A DNA stretch of 64,000 nt from Talinum fruticosum (taxonomy: Eukaryota > Streptophyta > Magnoliopsida > Caryophyllales > Talinaceae): NCBI GenBank assembly GCA_021018815.1, contig JAITYX010000128.1:62001-126000 (forward strand), read 5' to 3'. Below are positions 34,966 to 46,256 of this stretch, one piece after another. Made by a program: the position numbers and the translations under genes. How positions within the stretch are numbered: position 1 is the first letter of the stretch; each line of letters starts with the position of its first letter. The notes beneath the pieces were generated by a model, which searched no databases, was not told the DNA's origin, and worked only from the letters and a program-made list of their open reading frames with translations.

Positions 34966-35377
34966 TCATCCGTAGCCTCACCTTCGACTCGGACAAGTAA
35001 TTGCTACTGGAAGTTCATTTTTGAATGACAATTGACATATGCATGTAGGGTTGTTATTTTGGAAAGTTTGACAAATTCAAATTAGTGTGATGTAATTTGG
35101 AAAGTTGGACATACTATGATGTACTATGGCTTTTGGATTAAAATCATCAACTCAATTCTTGTGATGTACTTATTATGTGGAAATTTGACAAACTAATTTT
35201 TAAGTTAATATTATTGACATATTTACAATGTTATTGCTAATTAAAAGAATATTCATTAAACTTACTAAGTTAATTTTTAAGCTCAGGAACTTATATTCAT
35301 TAAATTGCCATATTATTCAAAGAACATCCCCACACCTTCTTCACTACATATCTTGATTAATGTCCACAACAACTTAT

Positions 35378-35709
35378 TCAAATCATAAGGACAATACCAA
35401 CTACAACAATGAAACCTATTATTAACATGCTAACAATGCTCAAGCCTTTCTCAATCAACTTGTACATTATCTTTAATTCAACCAACTCAGTCTTGATTTC
35501 ATTCAACATCCTTATGATTCTTCTCTCAAATTCAGGATTTTCATCAACCCATTTCAAGAACTTCTCACATCTCGGGCACTTTATGTACTCCTCCCTGGAT
35601 TTTGCTTCAAATGCGACACTTTCCTTGTTCCCATCATATTGTATCTTGGACATATGTCTTCTTCATATACATTGAACCGATTGCTCCTCGATGAAGCAAT
35701 GTCTTCCAT
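35378..35709 (-). pseudogene. GRF-type zinc-finger protein with C-terminal membrane segment
   Basis: On minus an ATG at 35,709 opens MEDIASSRSNRFNVYEEDIC, and a related frame continues with KCPRCEKFLKWVDENPEFER, corresponding to the second half of a GRF zinc finger (C-x-FF-x-W-x-DE). The first half (KQNPGR) is in the other frame, so at least one frameshift lies near 35,590-35,650. A coiled stretch follows (LNEIKTELVELKIMYKLIEK) and then a membrane segment, IVSMLIIGFIVVVGIVLMI, at the extreme C-terminus. Small GRF proteins with such a tail anchor are common in plants. This one is convergent with mudrA at 32.8-35.0 kb, and a similar gene lies in the larger MULE at 54.5 kb, so it may be a MULE passenger. 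GRF fingers bind nucleic acid; this gene's function is unknown. Confidence 0.6.
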
Positions 35710-36320
35710 TTTACATAAATTTGCTCTAAATTTGTAAAAAACACGATTTTAAAACTACAAAATTAAACAATAATTATACCAACAAAAAGGGATTCAGCTT
35801 TGAAGCATTAACAACAGAGCAAGATTAGAAGCTAGAGGGTAGCGAGGCAAAACGATAGGCAAAAGAAGAGCGAGCTTTGAAGCTTTCATAGAGCAACAAA
35901 CCTTTTGATGAAGATAGAAAATGTAATAGCAAGAAGCAACAAAAGATTAAAAACCTAGGTAGAAAAAAGAGGGCAAAGGAACGAAAAGTGAAGAAGAAGA
36001 ATGAAGAAGAATAATGAAGAAGATGAATGAAGAAGAAGAAGATTGGAAGGAATGTATAATATCTAAACATGACCATTGGAGAGAGAGAGATTTTAGGGAT
36101 TTAATTTTAGCTTTTACACCTCATTAAGGGTAAATTCAAGCTTTTAACTCTAATTTTTAAAAATTTCGCCTAAACACTCCGTTTTTGACATCATTAGCCA
36201 GATTTGGCCCACCAATATAGTTTACACCAAAATTTAAGGTACTTCATAATCATTTTTCAGAACTTTGGGTCTAAAAATAGTTACACGAGAAGTCGAGGTA
36301 TCTTAGCGTAGTTTTTTTGC
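35710..36320. repeat. Right end of the first MULE: GRF leader and putative terminal inverted repeat
   Basis: 35,710-36,080 is the probable 5' leader of the GRF gene, CT-rich on minus. From about 36,085 to 36,320, read on minus from the right, the sequence GGCAAAAAAACTACGC, then ACCTCGACTTCTCGTGTAAC, has the look of plant MULE terminal inverted repeats. The matching left repeat is missing because the element is truncated at about 32,775, so this is suggestive only. Confidence 0.4.
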
Positions 36321-36742
36321 CTTTTGTCCCACCATTTGTGGCGTTCGGGAGTGTCACCTTCCTTCGTGGGCTAATTTAGTGAGGTGTTCAGTACCAATTT
36401 ATGCTTCATGTTTTCCATATTATATTGAGAGTTTATTAGTTGAGAGAATTTTATGTATTTATCTCGTTGAGCTTTCATGCCATTTGAAAATTGTCTCTCT
36501 TTATGATTGATCTCATTGTTGCTCATATGCCACTTGAGATCGTTGTTGTACTCATGTTTCTATTATAGTGGATTTATGCCCTTTGCCGCCCGTGGTTTTA
36601 TCCCTGATTGGGTTTCCACGTAAAAAATCTCAATGTTAATTTCGATATTATTGTTCTTGTCAATACTTCTCTAATATCTACATCCTTCCTTCTATCTTCC
36701 GCATAATACACTCCAATTCAAAATATATTACATTTCCTAACA
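36321..36742 (+). repeat. Left LTR fragment of the TRIM-like element
   Basis: Matches 37,415-37,835 and ends CCTAACA just before the primer-binding site. Its first half is missing. Confidence 0.85.
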
Positions 36743-36930
36743 AGTGGTATCGAGTCGGGTTCATATTGTCTTTCGATCCGGGTATATTAGAGCGTTTTGT
36801 TCAAGGGTGTTTTCAGTTGATATTGAGAATTTTGATGGTGTTGCAAGAACAATTTTTGGACAGTTTTGGCTTCTACCTTTTCGGGTTTATTTTGCGTTTT
36901 TCGGTGCTGGTGGAATTTGGTTCAAGGGGG

Positions 36931-37835
36931 TGTTGGGTTTGTGTCCCAAATTTTATATGGTTTGTCTTTGAGTGTTGTTATGTGGCTATTTACATTCTCA
37001 TAGTCCTTGTTCAAGACATCCAAAACCCAAGTTTGTCAAATGATTATCACTCATAGTAGCCTTTTATGCTCAAATACCATGCTTTTCCTTGCCTTTACAT
37101 GTCATTTTGTGGACAGCAGCCAACACGGCTGCCCGTGTCCATTGACACGGCCCGTGCTGGGCGTTACATCGCCCGTTACGTTTGTTTTGCTTTGGGTATT
37201 CAAGGGGTTCTCATACGGGAATATTTCTAACCCTATTATAAGCGGTTTTAGGTTTTATTGAGGTGTTAATTGCTTAGCATTTACAAAGAGTTTTATGGTG
37301 ATTTAGTTGGGTTATTATGAGGCGTTACAATTAGCCCAAGCAACCCAAAGATCACCTCCTCCTCCATCATTCAAGCCTATAAATATGGTGATTCTTCAAC
37401 CATTCCATGTGTGGCTTTTGTCCCACCATTTGTGGCGTTCAAGAGTGTCACCTCCCTTCGTGGGCTAATTTAGTGAGGTGTTCGGTACCAATTTATGCTT
37501 TAACTTTTCCATATTATATTGAGAGTTTACTAGTTGAGAGAATTTTATGTATTTATCTCATTGAGCTTTCATGCCGTTTGAGATTTGTCTCTCTTTATGA
37601 TTGATCTCGTTGTTGCTTGTACGCCCCTTGAGATTGTTGTTGTACTCTCATTTCTATCATAGTGTATTTATGCCCTTTCCGCCCGTGGTTTTCTCCCTTA
37701 TTGGATTTTTACGTAAAAATCCCGGTGTCCATTTCGATATTATTATTCTTGTCAATACTTCTCTAGTATCTACATTCTGCCTTCTATCTTCCACATAATA
37801 CACTCTTAATTCAAAATATATTAAATTTCCTAACA
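36931..37835 (+). repeat. Right LTR of the TRIM-like element
   Basis: Begins TGTTGGGTTTGTGTCCC after the polypurine tract and ends CCTAACA. It contains a TATA box, CCTATAAATATGG, at about 37,377-37,389, and a GC-rich hairpin, CACGGCTGCCCGTGTCC with GACACGGCCCGTGC, at 37,125-37,158. Confidence 0.82.
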
Positions 37836-37859
37836 ACTTCTTTTTTGCCTTATACAACA

Positions 37860-39870
37860 GATCTGATCATTGTCCTTGGTAAACCTTCTCGTGAATCTTG
37901 GCCAGTTATACTATAGCATGTGCAATTTTTACCTCCACTCGAGAGATTTCCTCTCTGTGTAATTTCCTCAGTGCATACATCACATTTTTCAATTTCTTAA
38001 TAACCACACACAATGTATCCCTAGTCTTGTTATACTCCTCATTGTCTTGAAAAATGGGGACAAACTGAGCGTGAGAACACCAAATATTATAGAACCTAAA
38101 TGGTGTGTTTTTCTTTTGAATCTTATGGTCATGCACAATAAGGCACCAGTAATCGTAAACCACTCCAGACACTACAGAGCAGTCCATTTTAGGATATGCC
38201 TCAAGCCGTGCTTCATTGATAAATGCTCTATCAGTACTTGAAAATACCATATCCCCTATAACTTGTTTATTGGTCCAAGTATATTTTCGACCAATATGCT
38301 TTATCTCTTGTATGTTGTAGTCATCCACATAAGTTTGGAACTCAAGTATATCAGCATGGAGTACTTCTGCCCCATGAATTCTTTCATCCTTTTGTAAAAT
38401 ACAATTAAAATCCTTAGCGAACAACCATTTGTCCATAGTAGAGCTAGTATCCACAAGAAATGTCCATTGTTTCTTCTTTCTATGTTATTAATTGTTGCAT
38501 AAATCACTGCTAATGAGAAAGTCCTTTGTGATGCCATATTCTTGACTTCTTGATGTATGGCCTAATCTAGACTTTTATTGACTTCAACCTCAAAATACTC
38601 TGGCATCCATATATGACCCAAATCCTACTCTTCCTATCTACAGTAACATTGGTCATCACCCTCCAGTGTTTGTGCAAATTTTTTCAGCTACTAACTCAAC
38701 ATTGTATTGTCTAATTTTTATTTGTAGTAGCCCAACCATTTTAAGGCCTTTATTCTATAAGAAAGAATCAATTTCCTCTCGCTTTGAGGGGTTGTTCCTG
38801 CCGTTCACATTCTATATGCCTATAAAATCCATACCCCTCCTCTAGTATAGCTCTAGGGAGTTTTCACCAGTTTTCTCACTTTGCTCCGGAGCTACATGGT
38901 CAAGTATTGCACTTGGGTTGGTATGAATCTACAGGTGGCTAGACTATTGCATTTGGCATAATATGTGTAACCATTGGCTTAGTTGTGACTATTTGTTCAC
39001 TTGCTTGACTTTGGCCATCATCCTCAAGTTGGGTAGGTTTTGTTTTAGGCTTTTAGACCCTCTTAACACCTTTCCTACAACTATCTTCACTATGACCAAA
39101 TATGCCACTCTTATTGCATTTGTGAGGCAGCCATTCAACTTCTACACTCTGGACAATGAAATTGTCCTTTTCATCTATGAACTCAATTTCCATGGGTAGT
39201 GTTTGTGTTCTGTTGACATCCACCTAGACATGAACATAATTGAGTCTCCCTTTTATAAGGTCATCTTAACAGCCATCAATGGTCTTCCAATCAAGCTGGT
39301 TACCTTACTAAGGCCATCTACACCCTAAAAACATTGGGTGCAAATTATGCAATGGAACCCAAATAGGGACAATGATTACCTCAATATCAAATCCATCCCC
39401 CAACGACCATTGTTTAACTATCATTGGTTCTTTTTATCAAAATAATATATGTGCTTCTGGAGTAGCTTATCATGATCCAATAGAGGACGGAACCGCACAA
39501 TATATGCCCTATTATTCTATCTCAATACTTTGTCTATGACAGTGCTGCCCGAATTCTTTAAGAAACCCTCCATTACACCCACTTGTGGATACACACCCAA
39601 AATTCGACAAATGAGAGTAGACTCAATGTTAGTATATATGTGTAATCTTCTGTGTCAATCTTCCATTTGATTCAATAGGTAGGATAAAATCCAATCTAAA
39701 ACCCACATTAAGTATCTTTGAATAATCAATCTCATTTGCCTTAGTATTCCTTCAAAACCCAGAGCTATTTTGAAGATTCTGTAACTGATCTTCCTAGGAT
39801 AGACTTCGTTGACTAGAGCCAATCTATCAAGAAATTATATTACTCCATTGGTTTTGTTTGTTGTGTCTTG
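37860..39870 (-). mobile_element. L1-type LINE fragment: ORF1 and endonuclease part of ORF2
   Basis: Minus-strand order right to left. 39,380-39,840 is a DUF4283-like ORF1 domain (VYPQVGVMEGFLKNSGSTVI, then AYIVRFRPLLDHDKLL and YYFDKK). 39,180-39,300 follows with the VDVNRTQTLPMEIEF motif. 39,090-39,125 is a broken CCHC knuckle (HKCNKSGIFGHSEDSC). 37,906-38,850 is the ORF2 apurinic endonuclease domain (NVNGRNNPSK start; later KWLFAKDFNCILQKDER and YTWTNK). Reverse transcriptase is absent: the element stops at about 37,860 beside the TRIM LTR. Confidence 0.78.
37906..38850 (-). pseudogene. LINE ORF2 endonuclease domain (exonuclease-endonuclease-phosphatase fold)
   Basis: The 38,454-37,906 frame carries KWLFAKDFNCILQKDERIHG, where the usual GDFN has become KDFN, then YTWTNK and STDRAFINEAR (LDRvl-x-N in the family). 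The DH of the usual S-DH motif appears as IVHDHKIQKK. Upstream frames to 38,850 hold the NVRGLN-like start and ETK-type helix in broken form. This enzyme nicks target DNA to prime reverse transcription. Stops and the loss of RT make it non-functional. Confidence 0.8.
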
Positions 39871-39877
39871 ATCTTGT

Positions 39878-40666
39878 TTTTCTAACCGTCGCTCTAAGAA
39901 AACTCTACCAGACAAATTAGAGCGACGGAAAAAACCTATTTATATTCATTTGAAATAGAATCTTTCTTGATATAATTACTAATATGTTTTCTTTTTAAAT
40001 AAGTTTTCTATCATCTTATTAAATCTCAATTAACTAATTCTTTTCAAATTATTTATTTTTTTAATAAAAATTTACCTAACTAAAAATTCTACCATTTTTA
40101 TCCTAATTCATTAACCTACCAATTTTTTTTTGTAAGAAAACTCTACCCTTTAATACGCAGATTGCGTGCACTGCTCATTGACACTCTCTATTCTCCCATC
40201 AATTCTCAGTCCCACTCCTCTCACTGTCACACTTCTACCATCAATTTCTAACTCTCCTACCCCTCTTTCACTGTGAACTCTGATAAAAAATGGCGGCACT
40301 TAATCTGATAAAAATAATAGTAGAATTTTTTTATCCAAAAAAAATAGTAGAATTTTTAGCAATTAAGGATCAATGAATTAGTGGTGGTGCCTAATTTGAT
40401 AAAAAAATAGTAGAATTTTTTTATCCATAAAAAATAATAGAATTTTTTATCAGGGGTCAATGAATTCTAATAAAAATGATAGAATTTTCAGTTACGTAAA
40501 TTTATTTGAAAAGAAGTAGATAATTGGGATTTAATAAGATGATAAAAAAATTTATTTAAAAAGGAAACATATTAGTAATTATATTAAGATAAGATTTCAT
40601 TTCAAATGGATATAAATACGTCTTATCCGTCACCCTTAGGACAACGGTTAGTAAAACCGTTCTTCT
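39878..40666. mobile_element. Foldback (MITE-like) element with arms of about 110-230 bp
   Basis: The left arm (39,882-40,120) starts CTAACCGTCGCTCTAAGAAA; the right arm (about 40,440-40,660) reads on minus as the same text in diverged form (CTAACCGTTGTCCTAAGGG). Inner segments also pair: GATTTAATAAGATGATAAAA with TATCATCTTATTAAATCTCA. The centre is AT-rich with repeated TAGTAGAATTTTTTT units. A near-identical single arm lies at 22,392-22,500. No transposase gene; family uncertain. Confidence 0.7.
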
Positions 40667-43350
40667 TATATAGACGGCTCTTTCAGATACTAAATTTTAC
40701 CTCAATTTCAATTTTTTTAATTACTAATTCATAGATAAATATTCTATTGCAACACAAAAATACCTACTTTTGTAAATAATTTTATATTTTATGTAAAAAT
40801 ATAAGAGAAAGTAAGTAAAGATCAACCACTCCTGTCTACACCTCTCAAAAATTTTAAAAATTAATTCAATAGATAATAAAATTTCCAATACGTGCGAGTA
40901 CCATAGCATCAAAACCTAAAAATAAAGTTCCTGCTTTAGTTCAAAAAAAAATGAAAATCTATTTGATTGGTTCTGATTTCCAACTTTTAGAGAGGGCATC
41001 GAAACCCTCACCCCGATAGAAGTGATAGAAGTGATCGAAATAAAAATAGAACCCATGGTGGTGCTAGACGGTATTTAGTGGTTTTTTTTCTTGGGTGGTA
41101 TGTTGTCTTTGTGGATTGTATTTTTACTTTTATGAGAAATTGACTTATTTTATGGGTGGTTTATTTCTTTAGGGTTAGAACGAGGTATTACATAAAATCA
41201 TTGTAGTTATCTCTTAAGCCTACTACTGTTTCGATTCTCTTTTCAACTTCGATGAAGACTTTTAATGATCGAAAAATAAAAAGAAGTGATATAATACAAT
41301 AAAATATTTACCTCAGCAAATTGGCGGATCAAGGGAATTTAGTGCAACTTGCATCCATGGTAGGCATGGACAATGGACCGGGTCAAGCCGCGTTGGATAA
41401 CGGGTCAGTCCGTGTCATGGATTCCATGTATAATCACTCACCAAGGTGTATCCATCAACTTATTATATGTTCTGCAGATCTAGGGGGAGGATCTGAATAA
41501 GATTTTGGCAGAACAGAGGAATAAAAAGGAGGGCAGTGAGTGAGGGAGGGAGGCAAAGGTGATTAGGTGGGAAAGAAGGGAGAGAGAGAGAGTATGAGAT
41601 CGATTTGAGAGGGCAAAAGGAATGTGGGCAGAGGTCTTTTATTTATAGACAAGCTAAGGCTTTCTTACACAGACAATGATTTGCTTTCTCTCTTTTTGGG
41701 TTCAAATAATTACGATGTCAGTGGCTGATAGTAGCTCAGAAACAAAAAAAGTTAATGGTTGTTTTCAGCATTGTAACCGCTAATTGTTATTGCTGAGTAA
41801 CCGCTAATTGTAACACTTGATAATTGTTATCCGCTAGTTGTATGCACGGGAATCACTAGATGTACCCGATGAAATCACAAATTATAATAAATAATAAAAA
41901 CAATAACAGTTAGTTATAATAAATGAAACAAACATGCTCTCTCGCTTTGCTAATTTTTGTCTGTACCTTTCTACGGATTTGAAATAAAAAATACAAACAT
42001 GTTTAACAGCAATATAAAGATAAAGCATTGTCCAACAAAAAAGCGAAAGGAAATTCAAGACCCGTGTTTTAGCTTGACAACACGTACAGTAGAAGATTAG
42101 CCACAATAATGTAATATTAAATTGAGCACATCAGGATCACGTCTAGTCTTATTTACCTGGCCTGGGAACTTCTAAAGTTCTCAAGTTTCATTGTGAAAGA
42201 CAAGTATATATGCTAAAACTTTGCTTCATATCCAAGTTAAATAAACTCTGGAAGCATCTAACGTCGGTTCAGAGAACATGGCCATTTGTAATTACTTCTT
42301 TCTGTCTTATTAAAATTTGGATTTGTTAAATGAGATGTACAAATATTGAATTTCGAAGTTGATTGCTTTCATTTCTGTATCATCTGTTGGGTGTATGTAT
42401 TAACTTCAAAGATGCAACAGTCTCAATAGTACCCGTACCCAAAATTACAGTATATTCTTTCTATCAAAAATTCATCGATATACACTACTTAGAAAGTTTA
42501 TTACATTGTGTAATTCTTCACTTACAGGGTTTTATTTTGACTAGTTTTCCATATATATGTTCAAACATTTGAGAGTAAAAAGTGTATTAATTTTCTACTC
42601 CTTTGGCTTGGTAAAATTTAGTCAATTATTAGTGACGCATTGCTATTACGTTTTATGAATTTTTATTCTTTTAAAGGAATTCTACAATATTAGTTCTTGA
42701 AATCCTACTTTGATTGGTTCTATTGACATGCTTGGTTAACTTATGAGAAACTTGTGTCTTCCATATTAGGAAATCATTTCTGTTCTCTCCATCTGTTGCA
42801 ACATGCTATGTGAAAATTTGAGTTGTCAATGTTTATCTCATTTAAAATTTACTATTAAGTACCCATCAACAAAATTTTCTGGATCTTCCACTGCGTGTCT
42901 AATTTTGTACTTATGTGTCTTTCAAAAATATATGCACTACTCGGTAGTATGATGAGTTTTGTAACAAGTTTCACAGAATTGGAACATCATTTTGAGCTTT
43001 TTATATCACGAAGGAATTGCATGTGAGATTAGAAATCGAAGACCATGAATTGAGGAGCACCTTTGTGAGATTGAAATCGAAGACCATGGATTGAAGAGGC
43101 CAAGGTGCTCGGGGGATTAGATAACTGAGCGTGTAACATAGCTACGGTCGATGTAATATTAATCAGCATTCAGGTGTAATTTTGTTAATGACAAACGTGG
43201 TACAGGAAATATGTTAGTTACGGACAGATGAAATTCTTAGAAGAGCTTAAAAAAGAAGGGTATATAATATAAATACTTAACTCATTGATATATTAAATTA
43301 ATACTCAAGAAAAGGGAGTACACCAGCAGTAAAACATAGGAGAAACAATT
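40667..43350. other. Spacer with a possible minus-strand promoter and first exon
   Basis: On minus a TATA box, CTATAAATAAAAG (41,636-41,648), is followed by a CT-rich leader, an ATG at 41,455 (MDTPW) and a consensus donor, CCTTG|GTGAGT, at 41,442/41,441. No later exon is recognised, so it stays a candidate. 41,880-43,350 is AT-rich with no supported gene; frames there are short and without domains. Confidence 0.3.
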
Positions 43351-43360
43351 AGATAGGACA

Positions 43361-43920
43361 TTACAGAATATCAGAATTATACTGCAGACTCTCAATCAGG
43401 AATTGATTTTTTAACATCTGAAACTGAGTTTGGAGCAAATTGATGACATTCTTGTTTGCTCGGAAGGCCTTGGTGAGAACATCGGGAGAGAGAGGTGGGT
43501 TTGAGCCAAAGACTGCATTTGCAACTGTGACAACCCTGGGGTTCTGGCTACTCAATGCAGCGATTGCAATGGCTAGAGTTTTGCCGACATTGAGTTGGAA
43601 ATGAATGAGGCCTTGAGGGAACACGAACACATCTCCGGGTTTAAGGATTTTGTTGAAGAGCTGGTTTGGACCATTCGCCCTGTTAGAGGTCACAAAACCC
43701 ACAAAGAGGGTGCCGTGAGTCACAGTGAGCACCTTGGTGGCTCTAGGGTGAATGTGGGGTGGGTTAAGACCGTTGGGTGCAAAGTCAATGCAGGCCATGG
43801 ATATCCCGAAAGTGTTAAGCCCCGGTAAGTTTGTGGCACTGACTAGTGTGACATTGGACCCAACCTTATTTTTGTGTTCCCAGGCATGTTCACCATTATA
43901 ACTGCTCCGATCTTCACCAT
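43361..43920 (-). pseudogene. Germin-like protein pseudogene, subfamily 1
   Basis: 43,361-43,798 encodes a cupin very like the 17.1-kb gene: [17 protein letters not shown] (box A), [13 protein letters not shown] (box B) and [14 protein letters not shown] (box C). In box A the metal-binding Glu (PRASE) is replaced by Lys (PRATK), so the manganese site is broken. Upstream the frame runs to [14 protein letters not shown], but a one-base deletion near 43,870 is needed to join it to MPGNT. The ATG at 43,920 ([10 protein letters not shown]) looks like the start of a signal peptide fused directly to that point, so most of exon 1, the intron and the start of exon 2 are gone. The C-terminus is extended by about 18 unrelated residues. 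Two GLP copies 26 kb apart suggest an old tandem cluster pushed apart by transposons. Confidence 0.85.
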
Positions 43921-44031
43921 TATAACTGCTCTTTCTGTAAGCTAGATTAGATGAGCGATGTGCTCAACTTGTGCTGATATGCTATTTTGCTATTTAGCAG
44001 TTTGATGAATGGTTTGCCTGGAACTATGTGA

Positions 44032-44039
44032 TATTTATA
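44032..44039 (-). promoter_or_regulatory. TATA box of the germin-like pseudogene
   Basis: Minus strand reads TATAAATA, 112 bases upstream of the ATG at 43,920, with a short leader between. The promoter core outlived the coding region. Confidence 0.55.
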
Positions 44040-45002
44040 CTTTGAATGAAACAACTTTACAACATTGACAATGTCCAAAATTTTATGTATCCTGATTCCA
44101 CAACTATAAAATGCACATTACAGCATAAGTGCCGATCATAAGACCTCGCCAGATGCTGTAAATCCCTCGTCTGAACCTAATGAGTTGTTCCATCTTCCAC
44201 ATCCACTGGCCCATATAATACTTGCATTATCAGCTAAATGGTTAATTACAACTTGGAACAAATGGGTACTAGCTAAATGGTTAATTACAACTTGGAACAA
44301 TAAACTTATAATATAACTATAGATAAGCCCAACTAATTACTGCAAATGCTTCATATTATATAGGTTTGTAAAGAAGAACGTGCTCACTGGATGAAACTCA
44401 AGCAAGTAGGCTAGAAAAGAATGATCTCATCTATCTGCAGTTGTGGTCTTGAAATGTCAATACATACAAAATAGTAATGTAGTGGCCAGCAAATATATGA
44501 GAAAAGTGTGGATTTCACATTCCTTCCTTCCGTCGTAAGTTGGATTTAACGTTTACCACTGCTTAGCCTATTAAATGTGCTGTCCAAATGCTCGGGTACT
44601 GTTTCTGAGACAATGCTGCTCTGAATAGACTGAATACTCCTATCTCCATCGATGTTATTTCTAACCCCCCTCCCCGCCTTTCTTTATGTGAATTGTGATA
44701 ATATACTCTTTGCCTTGCATCTCACCGCAACAATCCTGTCTTGCATGAAAGCATATTTACGTTGATTATCATCATGTTTGTGAACTTGCTAGCATTGGTG
44801 GTCTTAAGGTTAACACATTAAATTGAATGACTAGTCCCATGTACTTCATTAAGAAGTTGACTTTCTACATATATAAAAGCAATTTGTGGGTTGCACCACC
44901 CGAAAACTGAGCGGTTTTAAGGTGCATTAGTGTCAGAACTCTTCTCTAGCTGCTATAAATCTCTCATGTATGAAATCTTCTGCAAGTGATTTGTTTTTAT
45001 TA
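44040..45002. other. Spacer before the large MULE
   Basis: AT-rich DNA. 44,230-44,303 holds a two-copy tandem repeat of about 40 bp (TAGCTAAATGGTTAATTACA in both units). No gene supported. Confidence 0.5.
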
Positions 45003-45137
45003 GGGAATTTACAGTGCAGTACCATTTTAATTTAAATTTACAGGTGCAAGCTGCAGATTTTCAGATGGGTCTTGTTTGATGTGGTCCCCACCTGAAGTTG
45101 ATTGGGTTTGGTAAGGTAAAAAGACAGAGATGCCCTT
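45003..45137 (+). repeat. Left terminal inverted repeat of the 18.4-kb MULE
   Basis: Pairs with 63,256-63,390 in inverse orientation, with long identical blocks of 18-20 bases separated by diverged stretches. Confidence 0.85.
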
Positions 45138-46256
45138 AATGATGTTGCTTTGGTATTTGGTTTGGAAGGTGATTTGAAATGTCTAAAATAGCCTTAATGA
45201 TGTGAGAATGAAGGCATGGAAGAAGCTAAATGTTTTGAAAAGCTTAACATGTTCAGATGATCGATGCTGAGCATTGAAGAGAGAGAGAGAGAGAGAGAAG
45301 GGAGAGAGATAGGTGTGCATGATTGTGGAGGTTGCCAACAGTCCATTGTTTCCGACACGGTCAAGTTGAAGGCGATTGGGAGGTGAAATTGATTGGGTAA
45401 GTAAGTTTAATTGTGTATTATATTCAATTTTTGTAGGTGGGTTTTGGTTTATGATTGGTTATTATTAGGTACAACATAGGGTTAATTGTAGGTTGGGTGT
45501 GGGAATTTTAAAAAATTTGGGGTAGAATTTGTTATTATTTTAAAATATAATTTTTGTATACATTTATGCCTATAAGAGTTGGCTGTAAATGGATTTAGGG
45601 ATTTTAGTTTGATCGGGTGCATTGAGTTTTGTAATATGGTTGATGAATATTGTTTTGTTGGTTAAATATGAGTCAATTAGTTGGGAGGAACATTAATTCA
45701 TGTTTTATATTTGTGATGTAGTTGAAGTGTTGTCATTTGAAATTGAAAAAATGAAATGTGTGGTTTAATTATGATTGCAATGCTAGGTATGTAGATTTAA
45801 CGAGTATAATAGGGCGTTCATACGTTGGTTGTGTTTATGTCATGCATGTTTTTATATGTATTGGATAAGTGGAAATTTTAGTTTCGTCATACTTGGTTGT
45901 ACTAGCATATCATCCTTGGATTACATGTAATGTTGAACCCGTTGAGTTTGTTGAAGTTGATGTATAATTGTAAAGGTGGGTGTGAATGTGTTGGTTAGTT
46001 ATGTGAATGTAATATGTAGTTTATTGTGTACTATTGTAAGGGTAATTTGGCTTATGCTATATTGGATGTATGTGTATATCATGTTGGGTTAATTGTATAT
46101 ATATATACATGGACTGTATGAATATGTTCATAAAAATAGTAATTGGTAATATATTAATATGGTATGTATGTAAAGTATAATTGACAATATATGTGGTTGT
46201 CCCACATGTGGGTTGTTGTTAATGTGTAGAGTGGTTCATAAGTGTGAAAGACAGAG
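45138..46256. other. MULE 5' untranslated/promoter region
   Basis: Between the left inverted repeat and mudrA. It includes a (GA)n run at 45,280-45,298 and T/G-rich DNA on plus with ATATATATATAC at 46,098. No open frame or repeat of note. Confidence 0.45.

Larger units (their letters stand above)
36321..37835 (+). mobile_element. TRIM-like Copia element with a 188-bp interior
   Basis: Left LTR (truncated) 36,321-36,742, interior 36,743-36,930, right LTR 36,931-37,835 (905 bp). The two LTR copies share about 420 bp at high identity (CCCACCATTTGTGGCGTTC to TATATTACATTTCCTAACA). The interior starts with a Met-tRNA primer-binding site, TGGTATCGAG (36,745-36,754), and ends in a polypurine tract, CAAGGGGG (36,923-36,930), directly before TGTTGGG. 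No coding region fits in 188 bp. This is the organisation of a TRIM-type element, or of an LTR pair after a large deletion. The left LTR is cut where MULE-like sequence ends. Confidence 0.8.
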
